Position numbers and translations under genes: made by a program. This document shows positions 33,089-45,800 of a DNA stretch of 64,000 nt, piece by piece. Where the stretch lies: positions 310,001 through 374,000 of the forward strand of contig BDIU01000123.1 of NCBI GenBank assembly GCA_002118135.1, in the 5' to 3' direction. The stretch is from Trebouxia sp. TZW2008. Lineage: Eukaryota > Chlorophyta > Trebouxiophyceae > Trebouxiales > Trebouxiaceae. The notes below the pieces were generated by a model. It was not told where the DNA came from and did no database searches. It worked only from the letters and a program-made list of their open reading frames with translations. Position 1 is the stretch's first letter; each line of letters opens with the position of its first letter.

Positions 33089-34582
33089 CACGCGTCACAA
33101 ATGTCGTCTGCAAACGTTGAAACTCAGCCGACAGCCGGTCCTCGTGGCCAGTGACCTGTGAACAAGGTTACCAAGGGACCAGTTTTGACCTGAAGTTTCC
33201 TGCTTGTATGCTACAAATTTCATGCTCGAGCCTTGTTTGTCCAGATTGTATACATGGTTGTTGCTTTCGTTTGATCTGCATAAATAGTTGTCGCTGACTT
33301 GTAGTCTGTTTGGCCCCAAATGGCAGATTTAGGCAGAATAGCTGTATCTAAAGTTGCAATGCAAGGAACCATTGTTTGGGTCTCAAGCAGGGAGACAGGG
33401 ACGTAGGCAGTTGTGTACAGTGTGTGATGTGAGCAGCGCTTTGTACATGTCAACAGTTGCATGCTTTGCCTGGCCAGCTGCAGCTCTGTAGAGCTCTTGC
33501 TACACATGTTTCCAGTCAGCAGGCAAGACTTTGTACCTTCAAAGCAATTGCGACTCTGAAGTAGTTGAACGTCATTTCAATCAGGTTGAAGTGACATGCA
33601 TGCTTGATTGGTATTCAATTGGTGTTCTTGCAGTCTACAGGTCAACACTGTAAATCACCTTACTATCATGCTTGGCGCACCAATTAGGGGGCAACAATGA
33701 ATGCGCATTAGCTCATGCTTGAGCAAGCATACCATATTTGTTCTGTCCGCATCACACACGACTCCGTAGCCTGCAACTGCTATTTGAGCAGGCATAGCAT
33801 GCTTGCTTACACATGAGCAGTGAAAGTTTGTGGAATCTCGCGCAAACATGAACTTTATTGAACGGTACGGACATTGTTACAGAATACAACATCATAACGC
33901 CAATGTATTTAAGTGGAGAACCTACCTTGTAAATATTGAAACGCTGGCGCATCGGTTGCAAAACACGTGAAGCGCCTGACAGCAGGACGTCCATGATTGC
34001 GATGCACAAGCCTTGTGTATAGAGGGCTAGTAAGCGGATGAGAAACGCATGTATGCAAAAGGGAGTCAACTGCAAAGCAACTCAAAGCTAAGAGCAAAGC
34101 AGATGCCTCATATGCAATCACTGAGGCTGTGAAAAAACCACTTCGATACCTCTAGTTGCGCCCAGGCCGCAAGCAAAATCTGAAACTACTACATATAAAT
34201 TTGGCTTCTCAAAAAAAGGCTGTAACCCAGAGCCAGGCTCCAGCAACAGAGGAAAATTTCGATCAACCCAAAATCGCAAAATTATTGGCAGAAACGCTAC
34301 AGAAAATTGGCAGCCAGGATTGCTAGTGCTCAGAATATGCTCCTATCCCAAGGCATATGACCTCTATATTGAGCTGTGCAATAAAATGTGCGAGCAAAAC
34401 CACAATCTATCTGCAAAGAAATAGTGCCCAGGCAAAATCAAAACTTATCAGTTAAAATTTGATCAGAAATCAAGTACAGCGTTGCACCACAAAAAGCGAG
34501 CGCAGCAAGCCTAGGCAAAGACTTAACCCACATGCTATGCCTGTGCTGAACACAAGCTTGCCTCGCCTGGCATTGTCCTTGA
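33089..34582. other. Convergent intergenic region
   Basis: About 1.5 kb between the ends of the B12D gene (+) and the RhoGAP gene (-). The part at 34170-34460 is A-rich. No gene or RNA recognised. Confidence 0.5.
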
Positions 34583-36132
34583 TCACGTAGTCTGTTGATC
34601 AAGGGCAATGGGTGCCAGACCAAACGAAGGCTTGATGTTGCTGCTAGTGAACAGGACATCTGAAGTTGACTCTAGGAACAAGCTGTCAACTGCATTTGCC
34701 AGATCTGCATCTACATGATCCTCTGAAGAGTGTGTGCCGCTTTCATCCAACTCAACTGAGGAGCTGCTGAAAGCTGAATCAATGTCATCTGACATTGGAC
34801 TGTCAAGGAATGATGGGGATGTGCAAGCCTTGGCTGCTTGCATGCTGTGCTCAAAATCCTCAGGCTCGCTCTGAAACTCCATGTGAAGACCTGAGCTGGG
34901 CAAACGCTTTGCTGCCATGGGCGAGACTGGCATGGGGCAAGATTTAGCAGACTGGAGTTTGCCCATTTGCTGAGACATGTCGAAATGCCTCCTAGGCCGC
35001 AGCTGTGCTTTTCTAGCGTCAAACTCAACAATGCTCTGACCCAGAAGAGTTCTGTACTCCAGAATCATAGTTGTGCTAGCAGACATTGCAAGAGCTGCCT
35101 CTTCAGTGTGAAGGGTTGTCCGGTGCTCTGGACGCAGCAAGCATGTTGCAAACTTCTCAGCAACGTACTCTGCAGCATGCTGTATGCTCCGCTGGTTGAT
35201 GCAATAATGATGCAGGAGCTCCAGCAATGGCAGCAAGATCCGCAGCCTGTAGGCATCGTTCTGCACACAAGCATGATCCATAAGTCGTCAAGGTCACGGC
35301 AAACATCAAAATGCATTTGAGCTTCACAGCCTTGTTGCATGCTGTTGCATCATCAACATCTGTAGCACTGTTGAGCTTGCAAAGTAAACGCAGCACTGCT
35401 GAATGTACCTGTTTCAGAGCAGCCTGCAAGCTGTGCAATCGGTGCATCTCATCCTGATGTTGCTGTGACTGCAGCACTTGATCAAACAAGCTTTCTCGAA
35501 TGACTGGCTCTGGAAGCTCTCTAAGCCAGACTTGGAGAATGCCAGCCACCTGCCAGCAGCAGATCAGTCAGCTATGAGTGATCAGGTCTACAGCTAACAA
35601 CAAGCTGTGCCTTATTTTGTTTCACAGAGACTCAGCTGCATAGACTCACCGCATACGGATCTTGCAGTCCTAGCATGCGCAAGGGATTTCTGCCAAGCTG
35701 GTAAGCTTGTCGAAGCAAGTGAACCTTTCTATCTGAGCCGGACGATTTGAAAAGCCCTTCCAAGCAGAACGCGGCTTTCTTGCTTTCTCGTGGCTTTGTC
35801 AAGAACGAGATACAATCCTGAAAGACTGGGACACGGCTGGCCCTGCTGAACTCCTGCATACCGCAGCTGGACGTTCGAGCACACGACAACACAGGCCCAA
35901 GGAGGGCCGAGGTCTGCAACGCTCTGGCCACACAGCATGGAAACTGTATGGTGTAGCTACAAATTTTGCAAAAGCATGACGTATGACGCAAACAGGACTC
36001 TCAAGGCGCCATCACACGACCAGTGCTGCACATGCGAGTGTGCCAAAAAGCACACTGCGTGATCAAGACGAGGTAAAAGGGACCTGCCTTGATACTCTGA
36101 CCAAACGACGCCTCCCGCATTGTGCCGATCAT
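34583..36132 (-). CDS. RhoGAP-domain protein with Lys in place of the arginine finger
   Basis: Four exons: 36088-36132, 35650-35853, 35409-35549 and 34583-35260; 1068 nt, 355 residues. The RhoGAP domain spans residues about 8-190: FGQSIKEF, RVPVFQDCISFL, CLEGLFKSSG, VAGILQVWLRELPEPVI, then a helical part with NQRSIQHAAEYVA. In active RhoGAPs the loop reads GxFRxSG, and Arg enters the Rho active site. Here it is FKSSG, so catalysis is doubtful and a binding role is possible. The C-terminal 130 residues are Ser/Asp/Glu-rich and look disordered. Exon 1 (MIGTMREASFGQSIK) joins through a probable GC-AG intron (AAG|GCAGGT). If that is wrong, the start could be MQEFSRASR in exon 2's frame. Confidence 0.85.
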
Positions 36133-36269
36133 GCTGCCGAGCAGCGCTCGCGCAACTTGTGACGCTAACTTTGCTTCATGGGAGCATATCAATCTGCGTC
36201 ATCGACCTAGCTAATTTCGCTCAGAACCTAGACGAAATTGTCTCGTCATGCGCTGGCGTGGACGTTGGC

Positions 36270-36482
36270 ATGAAACAGGCCGTGGTATGCATCTGCTGCT
36301 GGACAGCAGCATGCAGCGCTTCAAACGCTGTAAACAAAGGACAGCATTGTAGAGGCACGCGCTTGCACTTACAAAAATTGCTGGCGCAATCATCGAATGA
36401 GCTTTTTTCAGGGTCTGACAAAAAGTTTGAAACAAATAATGATGCTGCTGTTGAAGCATTGCTGGGCTTGGCATCATCATGA
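36270..36482 (+). CDS. Doubtful small ORF, 70 residues
   Basis: ATG at 36270; open reading to a TGA at 36480-36482. The C-terminal half (RLHLQKLLAQSSNELFSGSD, NNDAAVEALLGLASS) has protein-like composition. Removing 36285-36344 as an intron (GTATGC…ACAG) keeps the frame and gives 50 residues. It lies between the start of the RhoGAP gene (-) and the end of the rhodanese gene (-). No family recognised; it may be the 3' exon of a gene whose first exon I could not find. Confidence 0.3.
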   Translation: MKQAVVCICCWTAACSASNAVNKGQHCRGTRLHLQKLLAQSSNELFSGSDKKFETNNDAAVEALLGLASS

Positions 36483-36663
36483 GCTGCTATTAAGCGAAAA
36501 ATGCGCAGCTAGGCTGCTTTTTGCTGTTCAAAAGCATTGTGAAGGATCATCTCGCTGCAGAACTAGTGGTCAGTAGCATTCAGCATGTCTGATCAGACCT
36601 ACTGAATAAACCTGCACTGGTCAGATAGGCTGAGAATCGTGGTCAGAGACAACAGACAGAGTG

Positions 36664-39600
36664 TCAGACTGTCAGCTGTGCTTTTGATCTCTGCTGCTGT
36701 TGCAAGATCTGTATCCGTTCCAAACGCCGCGCTGTCAAGTCTGCCAGATTCTGCTGATCAGGTTCATTTGCCTCAAGTTGCTGCTGCTGCCGCTCATCCA
36801 GTCTGCTCTGCAGTGCCGCCTGCAAAATGCCAGATGCCAGATTTGCATCAGCGATGTGCTTGAAAGAATGCAACAACGTCGCCAAAAAGGCAAATAGCGC
36901 TGGTGCTAAACATAACCCCATTGCTTAAGGTAGATATTAGCATGCATGTGATGTGACGAAGACCCTGCTCAAACGACTGAATCAACGAGCATACAGTCAG
37001 CAGCTTGAGCTCATGTACAATTTACACAGACAGTTCTCAACTATAGCAGAGCAGAGGCAGCAGCACTTGACAGAAATGGCTGTGACCAGGCGCACTGGAT
37101 GTGCAGAAGGCCATGCCCAACAGCAGTCAGAAGGTGTGCATGCTGTATTCGCATTGATGCTTGCATCGCAGCAACAGGGGCATGAGCTGACACTCAAGGG
37201 CAGTCACAGCCAAAGTGCCACATTGCATTGACACCGTCATCTTGAAGATGTGCATGCGGCGGTCAAAACGCCAGTGTTGTAGCACCAGGGAATCAGATTC
37301 AGGGCAAGCATTGCAGCACTAGTGAGATGAGCTGACCTTGACAAGTTCCTTTCGTGCTTGGCGCTCATCTCTAGCTGCTGATTCCTTGCCTCTGAGGCGA
37401 TCTATATGCTTGCGCCTGCGGGCCAATCTGCCACTGCCGCGGCCTCCTATCATGCTGGCCTTACTTATCTCATCGTCAGAACTGCAACTCATTGACGTCT
37501 TTGGGAGAGTGAAATATTGTATCAGCAGAACTATGTTGGTCCCTACCGTGCTGGCTCTACTGATCACACCATCAGAGCTGTGACATATTCTTGCCACGTA
37601 ATGTCATCAAGAGTCATGATGATGATGACGATGATGATGGTGATGAGGAAGAAGCCAGCCAGAAGAGGAGCGATGGTGAGTCAATGGGAGCTCATCTGTG
37701 GCTGTGCTAGTTGCAGGAGTGGCCTGCCTGCTTTTAGGGAGATGCGAACAGCATGCCAATAATGATGTACTGCAATGTCACCAGCAATAATGTAGACGAT
37801 ATTGAATGAGGTTGATGATGAGGAAATTCTGACCTGTAGCTGGTCCAGTTGCCGTAGTAGCCTGCTTGCTTGGGAGGGCGCAGCAAGCGCGGCGCCTCCA
37901 TGCACTGCTGACTGCAGCAACCTGCATAGGCTTCCTGCATCCCATCAAAAAAAGGGTGTCACTCCCTGGCTGTTTAGACGGCGGCCCTCAATGCTCATGC
38001 CTGTACAAGGCGCCTGGAGCATGACGGCATGTCATTACATGCTATAGAGCAGAGTTCCTTCTGCACAAGGGTCAAGACTTTTGTTGGCAACATGGGCGTG
38101 ACTGGCCATCATGACAGTCGAGGCACTTCAAGGCAAGTGTGTGCAGGCAAGCGGGTGCTGCATGGACAAGCCTAGCATCAATATGCCTGACTGTCAACAG
38201 TGCGTCAGCTGCAAAGCCTTCAAACACAAACAGGCATATCAATTGCAGGACTGCAGCAGGTGCAGCAAAGTGGGACCACAAACAGGTAACAAACAACAAT
38301 GCCATGAACAGATGCCAACCTTGTGGGTGTCAAAGGCGAGAAATAGCTTCTCGCAGTCTATGTATTGTAGTGGGACCGTAGATATATGGATAAAAATGAG
38401 ACCACAAACAGGTAGTTGGTGCTGATCTGGTGAGTGTCACAGGCAAGGAAGCGCTTGTCCCAGGGTTTGTAGGAACCCTTGTGTGGGGTACAGAGGCAGA
38501 CTTAAGATGTACCGGCTGTGAGTGTCGACCCACACAGGCGCAAACACAGTGGGACCACTTACAGGTGCACATTTGGGATTGCAGCTCAGAGCTTGAACCT
38601 GACCTTGTGGGTATCACAGGCCAAAAAGAGCTTGTTGCAGTCTATGTTAGCGCAATTCATGTGGGGCAGGGAGGCCGCCCCTCCACAAGCCGCACAAGGG
38701 GCTGCTGCCACCAACTGCCCCTCGTGTGCAGGATCCCCTGCAAGAAAAACAAGACAAACAACAATTGATGTGAACTGTGTTTGGGCATGCATTGAAGGCA
38801 CTGGAAGCCTTTTGAAGTTGGTAGAAAGGCCTGAAAATCCTGCCACCAATGGCCCTTCAAGCGCTTAGCTGCCACCCCACACCTCATGCCTCTCCTGAAA
38901 GAACAGCTGAATACAAAAGCGGCTTGAATCACGACAGTCATCTAACGCCTGTTCTGCACTGTTTTTGTATTCCTCAAATGAATCACCTGATACAGAGCCA
39001 CCGACATGCAGTTCCCAGGCAAACTCTGAGAGGCCTCACCTGAGGGGACAGCCATACGGCCATCAAACACAAACAAGCTGCCATCCCACAGCTCATGCCC
39101 CTCCTCCCTCAAGTAGTTCTGAATCCCGCCTTCCAGAGTGTACAGATTATTGAAGCCCTTGTCTCGTAAGTGGGCTGAGTACACGTCACAGCGGATGCCG
39201 CCTGTGCAATACATCATGACTGGCGTGTTTGGATCTTTGCCTTGCAGGTAGCTAGGGATGGCATCGCTGCTACTCGACTCTGTAGGTGTCTCATTGAAGT
39301 TTTCCTGCATAAAGATGTTGACTACTGTTGCATACTTTGCGGGTTGTAACAGTCAAACTTTGCTTCTTGATTGAGCCAAAGTTTTTGCCTGATTTCTGTC
39401 AAACAAGCCTTTCAAAATGTAGAACAGCAGCAGTTGTGACTACACCAGACAATATTTGCACAAGCACTGCCCATATGACACGACCGCTCTTGATGACAGT
39501 GGTGAAGGCATGCAATGAGAATGCACGCCTCTTGAGGCCTCTCAGCCCTGTGGAAGTGGCCGGCATCCCACTCACAGTCATGATGCTGCGCTTGCACAGC

Positions 39601-41822
39601 CGAGCATGCAGACTGCACTCAGGAGAAGACTCGAGTACTGTCAAGCATTCAGAGTGCAAAAGCCCACAAAGATACTGCCCACCTCTTGAGGTCTTTCAGC
39701 TCCCTGAAAGTGGCCAGCATCCCACTCATAGTCATTGCGCACATCCAACACCACTACATCTGGATTGCCTCTGCTGTTCAACACATTTCTCCCTCGCGCT
39801 CCATCGATTGATCCATCAGGCTCTTGCACTCCATTGACTGACATGTTTGCCTCTTGCGCTGCGTTGACTGACCCATTTGTTGGTTTTGTTCCATTAACTG
39901 AATCATTTGGACGCTGCCCTCTGCTGACTGAACCATAGCGGCCCCCTTCTTCACCACTGCTGGAAGACTCAGCAGTGCTGTTTGGTCTCAAGTCTGCATC
40001 TATGACCTGGCTGAGATCAACATGTTGCGACTGATTGGCATTACTGTGTCGTGACTGATCAACATCAGTGTGTTGTGACTGCTTTGGATGAATGTTCTGC
40101 GACTGGCGGGAATCATGATGTTGTGACGGGTCAGCTGACTTTAGCAGCTGAGCGCTTGCCAGCATCTGTTTCCATTGATATGGTGCTAGGGGTGTTGCGC
40201 GAGCCTGCACAACAATTATTCTTGTGAGGTAAGGGCTCAGCCCCAGAAATTGTAGAATGAGTGAAGTAAATGGATCAACCCCAAATCAACTTTCTGCTAG
40301 CTGCTACAGTCAGCGACTCTGGGCTGCTTCTGCTCAACATGCTACAGTCATGGCGCCTAACAGCATAGACTTTTCTGCTTGTAAGCATAAGATGCAACTG
40401 GCATATTGTTACTGGATCCATGTGTACAGTGCCATGAATTGTAGGTGCTGCAAGCAAGCAACATTGTCAGGGTACGGTGAATGCACAGCCAGAATCGCTG
40501 TTCAGAGGTTTGAGGTGCTCAAGGCAGAACAGAGGTGTAAGGCACCAAATGCTGTGAGTGGTGTGAGTGGGTCTTGTGATTTGCAATGAGCTGTGCAAAG
40601 ATGTCAGACACCATATGCTCTGTGTACCATGAGTTGAGATTTGCAATGCATTGTGCATTTGAGGGATGCAGATTTGTCAGATTACCTCAGGGTCTGTAAC
40701 AGGCAGCCTTGTCATGCCTCCTGCAAGAGATATCAGATTCTGCTTGAATTTCAATCTGAGCTTGGGGAACTGATGGCTGTCAACAGGAAAGCTGCTCCAT
40801 TTCAGACCCTGTAGCAGATGCACTGCATGTTTTCAGAGGGACAGGCAGCTGAACATATCGTTGAGAGCTGACGCTCTTACACAACTTTCTGCAGACAATG
40901 TGCAACTCATGCTCTGCAGGTTTGCTGAAGGCCACAATCTCAATAATAAGCAAAACGCAAGTCAGTGACTGCCTCCTTCAACAAATTGATGCATGCAACA
41001 TTTGCGGATCTTTGCATCACTGGCTATAATGTGGCGACTGCCTTTTTAATGCTTCGAATTAAACAGCTCTGATGGTAATGGCTGCAAGAGCACAGTGTCC
41101 ACTTGAAGCTGACAGTGGCTCTTGTATGGTACAGATGCGGCTTTGTGATGTGCATTCCAGGCTTTTCTGAAAAGGTGAGCTTGCAAACCTTGAATAAGTC
41201 TTGCGTTTCCAGCCATCTTGCGTAAGCTTCAGCATCAGCTGTCAGACCGCTGTACTGAGCATTGATGCCCTGAGTTGATAGGTAGATTCGGCCGCACAAA
41301 TCCCTTTCTTTTGCCCATAGCTTGTGTTCTGCAATCACCTGCAAACGACATTCCATGTATACATTCTTGAATGCAAGCTGCGGTGTGGTGCAGTGCTATG
41401 CAGGTCTGCTTTCAAAATGAGAATGCACCATATCAAGAGCACACCTGGTGAGGATTTGCTATGCTGACTAGGTGGTAAAAGTTGACAACCCGATAGGCTG
41501 CCTCGGCAGCATTGTCGCTGTTGGACAGAACTGTGATGTTGGCATCGTCCGTCATTGCAGATGGGCTTGTGACAGATAGGTCAAGTGCTGCGCTGCCGGA
41601 AAGGGCAGAGCTTGCACTTTCTTCCATTGAAGCTTGAGCACTTGAACTGCTACAAGCTTGCCTGCGAGCCCATTGGCGTGGTCGCCAAAGACTGCGTTCA
41701 GCTGTCGAAGGAGAGCGCTGAGGTGTAGGCACTAAGACTGCCAAGTCGCAGTTTGCCACGGAGCCAAAGCTTTTTGAGGTCAATTTGAAAACGTTAAAGC
41801 TTAGTCGCTGTGCCCAGGGCAT
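36664..41822 (-). CDS. Rhodanese-domain protein, UPF0176/TrhO type (plant STR8-like)
   Basis: Nine exons: 41445-41822, 41133-41338, 40686-40776, 39683-40204, 39040-39304, 38604-38737, 37834-37934, 37337-37481 and 36664-36819. Total 1998 nt, 665 residues, phases consistent. The N-terminus (to about 85) looks like an organelle transit peptide. Then come VVNFYHLVSI, GRIYLSTQGINAQYSG, HQFPKLRLKFKQ, LDVRNDYEWDAGHF and the rhodanese loop CTGGIRCD (Cys432). These match bacterial YceA/TrhO and plant STR8. E. coli TrhO hydroxylates tRNA wobble uridine, so a tRNA-modification role is likely. A Cys-rich zinc-type module follows (CAACGG, NCANIDCNKLFLACDTHK, GCCSQQC), as in STR8. Two oddities: a 120-residue repetitive linker (SQH…, SVNG repeats) splits the protein in exon 4, and a basic plus Gln-rich C-terminal extension sits in exons 8-9. 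Confidence 0.93.
37560..37602 (-). repeat. Copy of the start of rhodanese-gene exon 8
   Basis: Repeats the acceptor and the codons SSD..IS.AS of exon 8 (true start 37481) in the upstream intron. Confidence 0.6.
38315..38475 (-). repeat. Two copies of the end of rhodanese-gene exon 6
   Basis: About 38315-38365 and 38425-38475 repeat the 'ttgtgggtatcacaggc' region around the true exon 6 end (38604). A shared 'tgggaccacaaacaggta' spacer gives a period near 130 bp. Confidence 0.7.
39515..39590 (-). repeat. Copy of the end of rhodanese-gene exon 4
   Basis: Repeats the codons YEWDAGHFQGAERPQE as CEWDAGHFHRAERPQE, about 130 bp downstream (minus sense) of the true exon end at 39683. Confidence 0.85.
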
Positions 41823-42869
41823 CTCACAGGTACTGCAAGCTCACACAGCATAAGTGAACAAGTCTTGCAATCCACTGAACAGCGGCGCGAGGCAGCGTTC
41901 TTACTCTGAGTGAAAGCTGACAGCGGGTCGCGTTGATCGCAAGCATGCAATTGGAAGATGAAACGGTTGTAATACACATTTTGGGCTTTGTTATGTAGTT
42001 TTGGTTCATGCTTGTCAGTTCCCGCCTTTTATATCTTGGGCAAAGGAGTGCCTGCAGACATTAAACAATGCCGAAGTCAATGCATATGGACAGGGCCGCA
42101 GCAGTCAGTTCCAACCTTGTGCGGCTGACGAGCAGTCGCCTTCGACATTGTTTTGATTGCTCATGAACAATTGGACAAGGGTGAGGTGTTTGATTCCCCA
42201 TTTCAGATGATCAGACTTTTTGTCTGGCCAAAGCCTGTAATGCTCTTCTTCTTCTTGAAAAGCAAAGCCTTACATTGCTTGTGCTGCATTGTCAAAGACA
42301 AAGGTGATCTGCCAAACATTTCCTTCGTTCTTGTGCAACTTAATTCTGCACACTAGATCAAGCTACCCCCTGAGACAAGAGTGGATACAGCCTTATCAGC
42401 TAGAACATGTGAGAAAAGCAAAGTCTTGCTGCGATGCAGCGCTAATTTCCATGCATAAGTTGGCCAAAACAATGTGTGATTAAACTTGAAAACCTCAGGT
42501 TAGACACCCTGGCACCATGAGTTGTTGCAAACATCAGCTGCAGACTCATTGTGAAATCACCAAGACCCACAACCATTCTGTGCCGTGGAAACTATGCTGG
42601 TTGACAAAGCTGTCCACTTGAAGGTGCATTTCTAAGCTTGAACTTGTGACAATGTCGGCCTGACCAACACGCTTGAACCAGTGTACCAAAGCTCTGGAGC
42701 ATTGAAGATTGTATACAAAACATCATGATGAGTAGTGTCCACAATTCAATAACAAACAAAGCAAACCAATCACCTCAAGGTCAAGCCCAGCATCACACAG
42801 TATTCACCCACAATTGTTATTCACATCAAAAGTACATACACTATCCCTCAGTGCTGTTATCTGTAGGGC
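41823..42869. other. Intergenic region
   Basis: About 1 kb between the start of the rhodanese gene (-) and the end of the giant gene (-). It should hold the rhodanese gene promoter. No gene recognised. Confidence 0.5.
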
Positions 42870-45800
42870 TCAGGACCCGCTAGTGACCAGCACAGCTTGC
42901 ACAGTGGTATCCATGGTGGCAAATTTGTCCCTGATCCAGTACTGTATCAAGTATTTGGATGCCGGCTGCAGCACTGAGCCATTACAACCTCTCAGAGTAA
43001 GATCGCCAATGTCATTTGCTCCACCATAAAACACAGGAACTCTGCCATTGCCTATCTGTAGTGACCCTGGGCCGTAAGCACTATCCACTGGTGTTGCACC
43101 CGTCACGTTGAATACAGACAGGATGACCAGGCCTGGTGCTGTCAATGCAAAATCAATCCGGATGGAACCCTGCAAAGCACAATTCCATCAATTTTTTCTG
43201 TGCAGCTTTCTTCTCAATCCAATCATTCTAAACATATGCTGGACTGGCTCAGCAGGCCCAGCTAGGTACATACTGGAGCAATCAGTAGTCTCCAACCAGT
43301 TTGGTCCCCTGCTATCCTGAACCATTTGTTTTGCGCAGCACACCTAAGAGCATGCTAGTTCCTTTCATGTGAGCTGATGTTGAGTGTGCTGACAAATTTC
43401 AAGTGCAATGCAGCCTGTGGCTATGAAACTATTTTGCTGCACTGTTCAGCAGATTATTGCCTTTGAGTATGCAATGTTGCAGTTGTTGGAAGATGCAAAA
43501 CATGTGCTGAGTAAGCGCTTCTTTGGTGCTTGAAGGTGTGAGTTTGCATAAATTGGGCCATGACATGTACAAGCAGGCAGGGAATGGAATCAGCAGTCTC
43601 ACCGGCACAGGCGTGAATGTAGGCCAGGTTGGCAGGAACGTCGGTATAGTCTGGTTCTGCAGATTAACTGAGAACTGCAGCGGCTTGCCAGTAGTATTGG
43701 TTGCCGGAGCAACCGTGCCATTGCTCAGAGTCCAATTGACATAAGTGCCAGACTGAAAGTTTGGCAAATCCACTCCCAGTCTCCTCTGCAGCAAGAAAAG
43801 CAAAATCCACACTATTAGGCATCATAGGAAGCACCAAATATGCCTAGAATCAAATCCTAACTGCAACCCAAATGAGTCTGCTGTCTGCCAGGCCTGCTTC
43901 TGATACAGTCTTGCTCTCATTCGCAATGAGACAGGTGACACGAAGACCCATGGATGTATCAGGAAGTATCTCTGAGCTATGCTCAAGAAGCCAGATCTCT
44001 AGCAACAGCAAAAAGATCTGCTTACTCTCACCTGGTTGCAGTTGGCAAATGCAGTGGTCGGACAGCCAGAGGCAACAGCTGGTAAGGCGCTGACAGGCGT
44101 GCAGGCATTGGCCAAGCCGTTATTGGTGGTGCCATTATCCCGAGCCACCATGAACACCTGAAAGCACACAGCTACAGCTTTGCGGCGAACCTCAATGTCT
44201 CACATGCGGTCTGCAATCTCAACCAAGCAGAGCAGCTTGTCATGTCAACTGCCTAGACCATGAACACCTGAGAGCAAACACCACAGGTCTGCTGCCAACT
44301 TCAATGCTGTACATACACTTTACAGTTTCACCCATGCAGAGCATTTGTTGGCGTCAATTGCCTGGACTCAACTGCCTAGACCATGAGCACTTGAAAGCAT
44401 ACAGCTGCAGGTCTGTTGGCTAAGAGCATTGTTGCAGACACAGTAGGCAGCCTCAACCAAGCAGTGCAGTTCTTGGTGTCAGTTGTCAAGCAATCACAGT
44501 AACAGACTCAACATGCTTTTGGAAGACTGTTCAGCTTTCATGCACAGACACATGCTTAGGCAAAGAGGCGCATGGCCAGAAGTTAGTTGGGTAACCACAA
44601 ATAGCAGCAGGAATGCAACACAAAAGGAAGTCTACAGCTCACCCTGTACGTATCACTAGCTGTGCCCAAACTGCCAGAAGCAAAGCAGGTCTGGTTCGTC
44701 AGTCCACTGAAGGGGAAAGCTGACAAGTTGCCCTGGAGTGTAGCTGAGCCCTGCCCTGTTGCATCTGTGCTGAAGTTGGAGAAGCTGACTGAGTCACACT
44801 GGCCGACACCTCTGCAAGCGCAGTTGGTGGAAGGCAGAGTAGAGCCATTCCTGATGTAGCCGGTGTCAGGGTTGCCAGTGATGGCACAGGGGTTCAGGCT
44901 AGCGCTGCCATAGTCCCTGCAGATTGTACTTGCTTGGTCAATCTAAATGTAAGGATGAAACACCTGAAGTGCTTGTGCTGTAGCATGCAACAATGTGCAG
45001 AGTGCTCGGTCTGTGTCGATATCAATTGCAGAAAGCTTGAGAATTCGTGATGCAGCCTCCGCACATGTAAACAGAGAGTGGAACAGGACGCAATGGCTAC
45101 AACAGCGACCTGCCATCATGTCTATCGCAACAAAATGCTGCCATAACATCACTACAAGTGCCTGTGAGGTCCTGCTGCACAACTTCATTGATCATTGTGC
45201 AGCTGTCCATACCTGTAGATGCTGTAGAACACCTGGCCCACTACACTGGTGTTGACCGTCATATTCATGGCAAATCCTCCAGTGCTCTGATTCACCAAAG
45301 GCGCTGTGAAGTTCAGGAAGGTGAATGTCGGAGGCTGGTGGTTGGGAGTCAGCACGCCTTGCAACACACTCACGGACGGCTGCACATTGCTAGAGGCATC
45401 ATTTGCCACCAGGAAGACCTGCAGAGAATGTGTATTTGGGAATCAGCACATATTGCAACACTCTCAAGTCAAGGAGGTAGTAGTCCGGTCACACGGGCAG
45501 TGCCATTGAGTGTGGTCAGAGTGGGGAAGTGGCCATTGCACCCTCACAGTGAGCGTGACAATGCAAGACAAATCAGCAAAGTCAGGCAGTGCTGCCGGAG
45601 CACCTACTTACCGTGTAGTTGGTGGCAGGCATGAGCCTAGTGATAGAGGCAGTCCCATTGGCTCTGGCCAGGTTGGTGAAACTTCCACTGGCGGTAGCTG
45701 CCACTGCAGAAGGGCCCTGCCCTGCTTGTACATTGGCCACAGTTGGAGGGCTGTTCACAGCGTCCACCTGCGTAGCAAATTTTGTGAATGCAGCAGTCAA

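Noticed and set aside
36953..37231. Gln-rich + strand ORF (LMYNLHRQFSTIAEQRQQHL)
   Set aside because: It lies inside the last intron of the rhodanese gene on the opposite strand, with no start or partner exon. Kept only as a weak possibility.
37607..37727. Alternative last exon of the rhodanese gene ending in His repeats
   Set aside because: It is in phase, but the exon at 37337-37481 gives a more protein-like continuation and a clean junction to a final exon. The alternative stays possible.
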